This document shows positions 44,251 through 54,386 of a stretch of 64,000 bases of DNA, piece by piece (the first letter of the stretch is position 1; each line of letters begins with the position of its first letter). Below the pieces are notes generated by a model. That model did not search any database, was not told the origin of the DNA, and was given only the letters and a program-made list of their open reading frames with translations. The stretch is from Viola odorata (lineage: Eukaryota > Streptophyta > Magnoliopsida > Malpighiales > Violaceae). The DNA is taken from the NCBI GenBank assembly GCA_963691705.1, contig OY829537.1:37699514-37763513 (forward strand). Reading direction: 5' to 3'. The position numbers and the translations under genes are program-made.

Positions 44251-46239
44251 ATGGCCTCCGAGTCAGATCCAGCGCTGTCCCGAACTTCCAACATCCCATA
44301 CAACACCCGCAGACGCCTGTTTCCCTTCGCTACCTCTGATGCCCCCACCCCAGGGTAGGACGTCACTGTAGGAGAATTAGATCTTCCTCCCGGGTCAAGT
44401 TCGGAAGAAGTTACATTCCAGATTTGCTTTCCCTTCTCCCATATAGCAGGAACCAGTCATCCTACCCCCCAAGCGGGGAGATCTATGATAGGAGAAGCAG
44501 ACAACCCTTTCGTGAACTCAATAGCAGCTCTCCAAGCTCAACTGGATCAGCTGACAGAGATGGCTGCTGGATTTACTCCTCATGCCTCAAGACCTGGTGT
44601 GTCCTCCCAAGTAGTTTTCACTCCGTCCATTGTCAACGAATGACCCTTATCGCCCCAACAATCTAGGGCACTCCCGTCTTCCTTATCTTTCCCTTTGGCC
44701 CCCATGAACGTCCCACCATTCACGCGCGGACCTGCCGACCATTCTGGACAATACAGGGGAGGAATCTCTATCCCCGAAGCAGTCCGCCAGCGTGACGAGT
44801 ATAGAGAACACTGGGATGATCGACGGGGGGATATAGTGAGAGATCCATCTCCTAGATACAGCGAGAGATCTAGCAGCAGAAGTCGACGAGCTCGAACTCC
44901 AAGGAGCCGCAGCCGTTCTCCTTGGAGACATCAGGAATATGACCCTCAGAATCCCAGATACGACGCTGAAATTCCACATCAGCGTCAGCCTCGCAGGATC
45001 CCCGATGCTAACGTGGGTCATTTGTTCAGTTACCGTGTCAGGCACCACAGAGTACATCGACATGTGAAACTCCCAGCAGAGTCATATGATGGCACGAAAG
45101 ATCCCATTTCTCACCTCAATAAGGTGAAGGATTTCGTGCAATTCCAAACGCGCAGTGATGCGACATTGTGCCAAATCTTCGTAATGACGCTGTCAGGAGT
45201 GGCACGTCAATGGTTCGAGGGGCTTCCCGCCGGGTCTATCGATAATTTTTCTCAGTTGGAAGAAAAATTCAAAAGTCGGTTTAGCACGGCTATTCCTATC
45301 AGAAAGTCAGTAGCTGCGCTGTTCGATATCCATCGGAAACCACAGGAATCGTTGAATGACTTTTTAGGTCGATTTGATCTTGAAATGTCCCTAACGCCAG
45401 GGGTCACTATCGATTTCGCGAATGAGGCCCTGAAACGCAATTGTCGATACAGTACATTGAAAGATACGCTAACGGTGGACCCCCCAATGACCCTGGATGC
45501 GTTGAGGCTGAAAGCGCATAACTATGCGAGAATGGAAGAGGAAGAAAATAGAGATTGGATCCAAGGCATGCCAACGGACCCATATGTGGACCCTAACGTC
45601 CTGAACAGCAATTCCCCTGATGCTCAACCCACCGACGATCACGGGCAGCGGAAAGAACATAACACCAAAACCCCTGGCCGGCAGAGAGGCAACTTCTCAA
45701 AAGGAAGACCCGGAGGGTCCCCCACTCGGAAGCAAACAGACCCGCCAAAGGGCCAGATATACGATCCTGACCTCCCATCTCTCATACTCCCAAGGGCGGA
45801 GATCTTAGTAATAGTCCAACAGAGAAATTTGCCCATCCGTTACCCAGCTCCCGTGAAACCAGGAGTAATCATGGGAGGAAGAGAAAATGCATACTGCAAA
45901 TTCCATAAGGTCAAGGGACATTCAACAGATGTATGCAGAGAGTTAAAATTGGCTATAGAGCGATTGGTCGAGGAGGGCTACCTTGGGGAATTTGCCACAA
46001 AGGCAAGGGAAGGGGCCAGAAACAACCCAACTGGAAATACAACTGATCACGGGCAAGCACCCTCGCGTGCCACAGGAGCTAACGCAGTTCCCCTTGGACC
46101 AAATAGAGAAGCGCACGCTATCGATAGCGACCAAATGCCCATGATAAATATCATTGCGGGGGAGCACCTTATTGTGAGGAAATTATGCCACAAACGCCCA
46201 ACCTTGGAGGAAAGCGCAAACGGGAGAGCGCGCAAATGA
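44251..46239 (+). pseudogene. Ret-B gag, two premature stops
   Basis: The ATG at 44251 (MASESDPALS) is in frame with the main block from 44695. Stops interrupt it at 44356-44358 (TAG) and 44641-44643 (TGA). Landmarks: an arginine/serine-rich stretch (SERSSSRSRRARTPRSRSRS), the gag core ESYDGTKDPISHLNKVKDF, MTLSGVARQWFEGLPAG and FDIHRKPQESLNDFLGRFDL. A C-x2-H-x4-H-x4-C knuckle (CKFHKVKGHSTDVC) lies near 45895-45937. The frame ends at 46239 and overlaps the pol frame by 55 bp with a -1 offset, the same offset as in Ret-A. Confidence 0.9.
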
Positions 46240-49200
46240 AAATCGAGGCAATAAGTGCCTTAGACAGAATGATATTGTCTTTCTCAGAGGAAGACGAAAA
46301 AGGCATCGTCTTCCCGCATAATGACGCGATGGTTGTAACGCCCGTCATTGGAAGTCATGGGATAAGAAGGACCCTTGTCGATAATGGGAGTGCAGTGAAT
46401 CTATTTTCATTGGAAGCGTACAACTTGATGAAACGACCTGACGGTGAACTATCGTCTTGCACGAGGCCAATTATTGGGATTGATGGAGTACCGATTCCGG
46501 TAGCCGGAATAACATCCCTGCCGGTGTACTTCCGGGAAGACACATCCAAATGCTCCGAAGAGTTATTATTTCTGGTCGTAGACCTAACGTTACCGTATAA
46601 TGCCATTTTGGGGCGACCATTCCTTAATCGTTTTGGAGTAGCCATATCTCAAAAACACCTGCGGATGAAATATCCCTCATGGGACGGCGTGGTCTCAATC
46701 AAAGGGGACCAAAAGCTGGCAGTCGAATGCTACTTACTTATGACTCAAAGGAGCTGTGACCGCTACGTTTGCGTGGCAGACGACCCTTTCGATGATAAAG
46801 AAGAAAAGCGCACTCAGCCGCTAGATCAGATGGTATCAATCCCTATCGGTAAGGATAGTGAAACGAATCTCTTAGCCAGTGAAAAACTAAGCTTTGAAGA
46901 GAATGCGCAATTAATCCGGCTGTTGAGGAAATGCAAGGGAGAATTTGCGTGGAAGCTAGCAGACATGCCCGGAATCTCTCGGCAGGTTGCGGAACACCGG
47001 CTGAACGTTAGTCCTGACGCCAAGCCTGTTCAACAAAGGCGACGTGCTTTTTCATCGGAAAAGATAGCAGCCATCGAAAAGGAGTTGCTAAAGCTCACAG
47101 AGGCGGGGTTCATTCGAGAAGTCCAATACCCGACCTGGCTAGCTAATCCTGTGTTAGTCCCAAAGCCTAACGGGGACTGGCGCATGTGCATCGACTTTAC
47201 TGACCTAAATAATGCCTGTCCCAAGGACTGCTATCCCCTTCCGCGAATAGATCAGTTAGTCGATCAAACCACTGGGTATGCTTATCTAAGCTCCCTAGAT
47301 GCGAATTCCGGATATCACCAAATCCCTATGGCCGTAGAGGACGAAGAAAAAACTGCCTTCATCACTCTTAGGGCTACATACTGCTATACCGCAATGCCGT
47401 TTGGGCTAAAGAATGCCGGTGCAACATTTCAGCGTATGGCAAACAAAGTTTTTGAAAATCAAATTGGGAGAAATGTAGAGGCCTACGTAGACGACATCTT
47501 GATCAAAAGTCGAAGTTTCAGAGAACACCTCGCTGACTTGGAAGAAGTTTTCAATGTGATGAGAAAGCACAAGATGAAGCTAAACCCGCGGAAGTGCATG
47601 TTTGCATTCCAAACGGGAAAATTCTTGGGCTATGTGGTCAGCCGGAAGGGCATCCAACCGAACCCGTCAAAGATAAAAGCCATCCAGGATATGATATCCC
47701 CGCGGACTGTTAAAGAGATACAGAAGTTAACCGGGCGCATCATCGCGTTGGGGCGATTCATATCTAAGCAAGGCGAGAGATGTTTGCCTTTCTTCAAAGT
47801 CATCCGAAACAAGGCTCCTTTCGGATGGACAGAGGAATGTGAGAAAGCGTTTGCAGGACTAAAAGCTTACCTATCATCAGATTTAGTGCTGACGAGGCCT
47901 GAGCCCGGCGATGAACTATATTTATATTTGGGAATAGCTGACGAGGTAGTCAGCGCCGTCCTTGTGCGAAGTGAAGGGCACGTGCATCGTCCTGTATTCT
48001 TCGTGAGTCACATATTGAAAGATGCCGAACTGCGATACGCTCCTATCGAGAAGATAGCACTTGCTCTAGTACAGGCCACGCGAAAGATGGATCGATACTT
48101 CCAAGCCCACCCCGTCACTGTACTTACGGATCAGCCGTTGAGAAGAATCTTCAGAAAACCTGAATCTTCAGGAAGAATGCTAATTTGGGCTATCGAGCTC
48201 GAACAATACGGGCTGCAATACAAAGCTAGACCAGCCGTTAAGGCCCAAGCGTTAGCTGACTTCATAGCTGAGTGCACGTTCACAAAGGACACAAAAATAG
48301 ATCTGTTAGAGGAAGAAGCAGAAAGTCCATGCCTACCGTCTCCGGAGACATATACAGATACGTGGGTCATCCACGTAGATGGAGCAAAAAATCAAGAATT
48401 AGCTGGCGCAGGAGTTTTCTTAGTTGGACCAAACGGCCTGGAGATGCGATACGCCATCAGAATCCTACAGCCATTGTCCAACAATGCGGCTGAATACGAA
48501 GCGTTGCTGGCAGGACTCAGAATTGGAAACAGTTTCTCCATCGGAGCTACCCCCGGTATGGAGAAGGAAGACAGAACACGTTTAAAGATCCGAGGAGATT
48601 CCAAGCTAATAATGGATCAGATTCTGGGAAACTCCCAAGCTAGAGAACCCATCATGGCCCAATACTTAGCCAAAGTGAAGCATGAGCTGTCAGAGATACA
48701 GGAAAAAGGCACCCTGGTCACCTTTGAGCACATTCCTAGAGAAAACAATGAAGAGGCTGATAGCCTCACCAAGATGGCAGCCAATCCGGAAGCCTCAATA
48801 CCCAGTGACGTGCGCTATGGAGAACTGCCTACACCTTCTTTCATGGAAGAGCAGGCATTGCTCTGTGTGGAAGAAATAGAAAATGATTGGAGGATCCCAA
48901 TGATAGAATATCTGAAACATGATAAACTACCGGGGGACCAGACAGAGAGAAAGAAAGTCCTAAAACGGGCAGCACGATGCACATATTATAACGGAGAGTT
49001 AATACGCAGATGTTTCTCCCATCCGGCCGCTAAATGCATAACGGAGCAAGAAGGCTTACATGTGTTACGTGAAATTCACGAAGGGATATGTGGCATGCAC
49101 ATTGCTAGCGGTACTCTGGCAGCCCAAGTATTTCGGTCGGGATTTTACTAGCCCACCATTCGACGAGATTGTCATAACTTCGTGAAAACCTGTCAGAAAT

Positions 49201-50123
49201 GCCAGGAATATGCCAAGATTCCTCGAAAGCCGGCTGTACCAATTTCAGAAATAGTTGCTCCCTGCCCGTTTGCAAAATGGGGGATTGACATCCTGGGCCC
49301 GTTTCCAAAGGCCAGGTCTCAGTTAAAATTTGTGGTCGTAGCGGTAGACTACTTCACAAAATGGGCCGAAGCTGAGGCGTTAGCTACCATCACCACCGAA
49401 AAAATTTGGCGTTTCTTCAAACACCAAGTCATCATGCGATTTGGAGTACCACGCGTGCTAGTTAGCGACAACGGGACACAATTTACAAGCCAGTTCTTCA
49501 GGGATCGATGTGCAGAATTCCAGATAGAGCAAAGATTCTCCTCTGTGGCACATCCCCAAACTAATGGCCAGGCGGAAGTAACTAACCGCAGCATCCTTAG
49601 TGGCATCAAAAGAAACTTGGAAGGTTCCAAGAAGAAATGGCCAGACGAATTGCCATACGTGCCGTGGGCCTACCGCATGACTGTCAAGGCCAGCACGGGA
49701 GAGACCCCGTTCGCGTTAGCATTCGGAACCGAGGCTGTCACACCAGTCGAGATTGGCATGATGAGCCTCCGGGTGGCTCACTTCAAAGAAGAAAACAACG
49801 AAGAAAGGTTATGAGCTAACCTCGATACTCTACCAGAAACCCACGAGGAAACCCTCCTGAAAACCCTGCACTACAAGAGGAAAATGGCACAATATCACAA
49901 CTGGCAAGTGAGGGAGCGATTGCTCAAAACTGGAGATTTAGTGCTCAGAGACAGACGGGCAGCAGGACAACGTATGGGAAAGCTCAGCCCAAACTGGGAT
50001 GGACCGTATCGTGTCACCCGCATTGTGGGAAAATGAGCATACCATCTGGAAACACTCGAGGGAACGCCCTTGCAGAACTCTTGGAACATTGCTCGGCTGA
50101 GGTTATACCACGCCAGGAGCTAA
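46185..50123 (+). pseudogene. Ret-B pol: protease, RT, RNase H, second RNase H, integrase
   Basis: One frame with stops at 49149-49151 (TAG), 49812-49814 (TGA) and near 50035 (TGA). Protease: LVDNGSAVNLF and AILGRPFLNRF. RT: FIREVQYPTWLANPVLVPKP, FGLKNAGATFQRMAN and catalytic YVDD (EAYVDDILIKS). The first RNase H/connection lacks the usual first Asp (LYLGIADEVVSAVL). Second RNase H: VIHVDGA, AAEYEALLAG, RGDSKLI, NNEEADSL with catalytic D-E-D-D. Integrase: zinc region HP..H..CQKCQE, then WGIDILGPF, VSDNGTQF and QTNGQAEVTN (D, D, E), and a C-terminal GPYRV motif ending at TAA 50121-50123. No chromodomain. Confidence 0.93.
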
Positions 50124-50204
50124 TCGGGTAACATCAAAGTTATTCTAATAAATGAATATTGAGATATTCACTGTGCGTTTGCTACTGATAATATGCAGGC
50201 AGCG

Positions 50205-50695
50205 AAGAATGCCAGGAGTGAAAATCCTATCCTTGTGATGGCTGGTCCTGATTAGACAACTCACTTAGACGAGGCACGCCCTGGCATAACAAGGTGTTTG
50301 GGAGTGAAAATCCTATCCTTGTGGTAACCGTGCTCACATAGACGACCCATTAAGACGAGGCACGACCCCAAACGGCTTCCCGGAGTGAAAATCCTATCCT
50401 TGCGGCAACCGTGCTCACATAGACAGCCTGTTAAGATGAGGCACGCCCCGGAATCCTTGGGAGTGAAATCCTATTCTTATGGTAACCCCATAAGGAGAGG
50501 CACACCCCAAGGAGAGACCAACTCCGTCCTGGAAGTGAAAATCCTATCCTTGTGGTAACCGTGCTCACATAGACGGCCCATTGAGACGAGGCACGATTCC
50601 ACGGACGTGAGGTACAACGCTTGGGGGTGAAAAGTCCTATCCTTGTGATGGTTGGTCCTGATCAGACAGCTCACTAAGACGAGGCACTCCCCAAA
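50205..50695 (+). repeat. Ret-B tandem array 1 (six units of about 80 bp)
   Basis: The core GTGAAAATCCTATCCTTGTG recurs near 50218, 50303, 50383, 50463 (shortened), 50536 and 50627. Between cores are ACCGTGCTCACATAGAC and AGACGAGGCACG blocks. It is homologous to the inverted array at 3880-4395 in Ret-A. Confidence 0.9.
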
Positions 50696-50696
50696 G

Positions 50697-51080
50697 CCAA
50701 TTTGTGGCGAAAGGAAACAAAGGCATCCCAACTAGTAGCCGCGCGGTTGATACCCGGTGAAGCGATGTTGAAGCCAATCTATGGCGAAAGGAAACAAAGG
50801 CATCCCAACTAGTAGCCGCGCGGTTGATACCCGGTGAAGCGATGTTAGAGCCAATCTGTGGCAAAAAGAAACAAAAGAAATCCTAACTAGTAGCCGCGCG
50901 GTTGATACCCGGTGAAGCGATGTTGGAGCCAATCTGTGGCAAAAAGAAACAAAAGAAATCCTAACTAGTAGTCGCGCGGTTGATACCCAGTGAAGCGATG
51001 TTGGAGCCAATCTGTGGCGAAAAGAAACAAAAGAAATCCTAACTAGTAGCCACGCGGTTGATACCCGGTGAAACGATGAT
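50697..51080 (+). repeat. Ret-B tandem array 2 (five units of about 78 bp)
   Basis: Units begin CCAAT(C/T)T(G/A)TGGC(G/A)AAA and end GTTGATACCCGGTGAAGCGA. The copies are very similar to each other, more so than array 1. The unit is 26 codons long, so a minus-strand frame stays open through all copies (50732-51301), probably without meaning. Confidence 0.9.
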
Positions 51081-51468
51081 GGAGAGGTGTCCATACTGCA
51101 ACAACAACGTTGAGACAGACATAAAGCCCCGTCTGGCAACAAGGGACGGCAGGAAGATGAGTGCAGCAGATGCGGAAGCAACGCCGATTTACTCTCAAAA
51201 ATGCTATCGGAGGATATAATGGTAATGCTACTCGAATGCAGCTGATGAAAAGCAAACGGGATACAACGCGAAACTATGTGTCTATGGAAACCTAACGTCA
51301 AACGTCCTATGCGGACAAGAGATCAAACGGTATTATGAAGGAAAGCAGAAAAAGAACTTCTATCCAAAAAGAGTGGATTAACCCAGTCAAGGCTGACATT
51401 GTTTAAAGTACAAAATATGGACGGGCCCGTCAGCCACAAAAATGTAAAGCATCTAAACAACAAAAAGT
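51081..51468. other. Ret-B spacer between arrays and antisense genes
   Basis: No recognised feature. It would hold the 3' untranslated region of the antisense gene that ends at 51469. Confidence 0.5.
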
Positions 51469-52618
51469 CTAAAGATTGGGCGGCGCGTTGACCCCTCCTT
51501 GCTGAGCAGCCTTCCACTGGTAGAAGCCGCTATCAGTAATGGTTGAGGCTCTCTTGTCAAAATACGCAGAGAGATCGTCAATACGGAGCTCCTCGACTCC
51601 ATAATGATGCATCACGGCTTCCGACATAATTCCCCCACCCTGCTCCAAGTACCAACGACTCTTCTCAGCATTAAGAGAAAAATCGGCAGACAGCTCAGCG
51701 TTTCTCTGTCTCTCCAAACGCAGACTGTTCTCCTCCTGAGAGAGGCGTATGGCCAGATCGGCACGTTGTCGCTTCTCCTCTTCCAAAGACAACTTAGCAG
51801 TCTCTAGCTCTTGCTTAACAACGATAGCCTCTCCCCGGGCGGCCTCCATACCTTCGTTGGCAGCATTGAGGGCTTTTTCAAGACACTGTCACTCTTCCAG
51901 CAGCCTGTTTATCTCTCCTTGCCCGTTAGCTACAACTCTGGCATTCTCCTCATCCATATAGTGAAGATGGCAAAGCATAGAAAACGCCTGAGAGTGAAGG
52001 AAATTGATGCGCCCCTGCTCGCCCCGAGCCACAAAGGCATCCCTCTCTCTTGGAAGGGACAAAATCTCTGCCACTAGATAAGCGGTAGAGGAGAGCACGA
52101 TATCATGATCAGCATCGGCAGGAAACTGCAGAATACTGTCCCTAAAGGAGCGCAAGCTGACGTGGTGAGTTGGCAGGAGAGGAGGCTCGTATGGAGAAAT
52201 ACCAGCCATTAAGGCAGGAGCGGGGCCACCCCTCGCAATAGTTAGGTGAGTCATTGGAACAAAGAACAACGCACCAGGAGAAGTTGGCCGGCTAGTGGGG
52301 CCTTCCGCGTTAGGCATTCGAGACCTCATTACCTCCGGGCACCTCAGGATTAAGGGCATCAGAATCATAGCCCGTTGGGGTGTGCGCAGAACGGATCGGA
52401 GAACCAGGAGGCACATGGGGTTGACCGCCAAAATCAACAGGTTCAGATTGATCAGCAGACGCACCCTCGCTTCTAGGGACACTTGAACTACGATTGGCGG
52501 CCGTGGAAGAAGGGCTATTCTGAAGATCATAGCGAGCCTTCTTCTGACGCTCACGAAGGACATCTGCGATAGCCATATCTCCCTGGGAGGTAGAGGGGGC
52601 AGAAGCAGCAACAACTTC

Positions 52619-52695
52619 CTAAAATAACGCAGAACATGATAAGGAAATCGTGTAAAAAGAAAGACAAAGTTTTAAAAAATAAGAAAAATGCACAC
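52619..52695 (-). other. Intron 2 of aORF-2 (77 bp, phase 0)
   Basis: On minus the donor is CAG|GTGTGC and the acceptor TATTTTAG|GAAG. The body is T-rich (TTTTTCTTATTTTTT). It separates SSTTQ from EVVAAS. The Ret-A copy has an intron at the same place (1517-1618). Confidence 0.8.
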
Positions 52696-52973
52696 CTGAG
52701 TGGTGGAGGACACAAGAGGAATCCCAACAGGAATCGGATCAACCATAGCCTCTGAAGAAACAACAGTCTGGGACGAAACGGATGGGGTAGCACGTGCTTT
52801 CCTAGGCCATTTCTGTCTTACAACCCGAGTGCCCGTAACGTTAGCGGTAGCAGTGGCCTCCCCTTCCTCGGCGTTAGCAGCAGCAGCAGCCCTAGCTTCA
52901 GCGGCAGCTTTCTTTTTTGCCTCCTGTTTCCTTCTCCTCCGGAAATACTCGGGCTCCCAACCAGGCGGAGGCA

Positions 52974-53041
52974 CTGCACAGTCACAAAACGTTAGCGTTA
53001 GTACTTCTTGACAACGCAAAAGAAAAAGGTCAAACGCTCAC
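52974..53041 (-). other. Intron 1 of aORF-2 (68 bp, phase 1)
   Basis: On minus the donor is AAGG|GTGAGCG and the acceptor GTGACTGTGCAG|TGCC, with a likely branch-site-like TACTAAC (CTAAC) upstream of the acceptor. Joining the exons keeps the frame. The donor context E-x-C-x-x-G matches intron 1 of aORF-1. Confidence 0.82.
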
Positions 53042-53759
53042 CCTTCTTGCACTGTTCCACGGGCAACCCGTTGGCCACTTTTCGGGCATCAACACTAAAA
53101 TCAAATTGAAGCAGCGTCTTCAACCAGCCATCCTCCGGGTCGGAAAGGGGTTTCCGATGACCCCAAGCCCCATCTTTAATTGTTTCATTGAAGCCAGCCC
53201 TCCACAACGGCTCAGGTAGATCAACAATAAAAAATTCCTCTTTCCAGTGAGGAATAGAAGACTCAATGCCCATAAGTTTCCAGGTAAAGGGCTTCAAAGA
53301 ACTGTCTTCGTAGCGAGGCGATATCGATATCACCCCTTTACGGGAATACAATTGGAAAATGTCATGAAGCAACGCTAAAGTGGGAGATTCTATTCCCTTG
53401 AAACGGCACAGTGCGACAAAAGCACTAACAAACCAAATTGCGTTAGGACTCAACTAAGCCAGAGCCAAATCAGAATCAGCCAACAACAATTTTACGAGCG
53501 GGTCAAGAGGGAGACGAAACCCATGATTGAAGAGCTTAGCATACAGCATTCTACTATTTCCGGGCAAAATGCTGTTCAGTCGAAGCGACTCAGAAGCAGG
53601 ATGCATGGGATATTCCTTGGGAAATCGCGCAGAAAACCCAGCAAGTCTACGGTTAATTAAGGGCAGCGTGTACAGAGAAGTGGGAGTAGTATCAATTACT
53701 TCTTCCCCGGAGGACCTTTGAGGGTCTCCTTCTTCAGAGGATTTTTTAGTTCTAGCCAT

Positions 53760-54386
53760 GGCTAACAAGGAAGAAACAAAGAGAAAAGAAAAAGGACGCG
53801 TACCTTATACCTTCGTGAAAGAGAATGCGAGGAGTCTTGAACCAGAAAGAGAGAGCGGCGCAAAGTATTTATCCAAAGACGCAATAGCGTATAAGGGAAA
53901 GATGGAAAAAGAAAAATGGGGTAGAAGAAACAATAGATATAACCCTGAAAGGGCGACCAGTCAGCAACAGACACGTGGCGAAGTAGCGCGTCATAAAGTA
54001 AGGCATGCGCCAGAAGGTGCAAATTTGAAATAAGAACGAAACGCTGCTGCATTCGCAACCCCCTAGGAGACGCCTGCTCCAAACGCCTCTCTGTGGAAGG
54101 ACACGTGTCTTCTTTCATCATTACCCTTCAAGTCGCATTAAATGAGGGACAGGGAGATTGATTAAAAAATATAAAAAGTAGCGCTGGCCTCGCCAAACGG
54201 CGCGATGATACAAAGAAGATAAAGAAGGAATAACGGTAATATCATGATGAATCATACAGTACGACAAAGGATACAAAGCGTTAGCATTATTACAAGAGAA
54301 ACAATGTTCGAATGGTTTTCAAGAAATAACAAAAGAGGAGATAACAACAAGAAAAACAAGGAAAGGCCCAGGCACCATCGCTAGCG
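53760..54386. other. Ret-B intergenic region between the two large antisense genes
   Basis: No conserved protein. On minus, ATAAATA (inside GGATAAATAC, 53865-53874) lies about 105 bp upstream of the aORF-2 ATG and could be a weak TATA element. An open minus frame (53762-54121) is hydrophobic, without homology, and probably 5' untranslated sequence. Confidence 0.45.

Larger units (their letters stand above)
51469..53759 (-). pseudogene. Antisense gene aORF-2 of Ret-B (three exons)
   Basis: ATG at 53759 (MARTKKSSEEGD). Exon 1 (53759-53042) encodes an N-terminal domain, LFNHGFRLPLDPLVKLLL ... LSPNAIWFVSAFVALCRFKG ... WKEEFFIVDLPEPLWRAGFN, like the plant 'putative gypsy type transposon' family (PF04195, from memory). 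Exon 2 (52973-52696) is basic and alanine-rich. Exon 3 (52618-51469) has a Ser/Pro linker, a helical segment and a coiled coil ending EKSRWYL..GGGIMSEAVM. Breaks: stop at 53454-53456, a frameshift around 52310-52340, stop at 51889-51891. It is paralogous to aORF-1. The function is unknown. Confidence 0.8.

Noticed and set aside
50732..51301. 189-codon open frame on minus across the Ret-B repeat array
   Set aside because: The repeat unit is 78 bp (26 codons), so any open unit stays open through the array. The non-repeat part has no homology, and Ret-A does not preserve it.
53762..54121. 119-codon hydrophobic frame on minus upstream of aORF-2
   Set aside because: No homology, overlaps the presumed promoter and 5' untranslated region, and includes sequence directly ahead of a better ATG.
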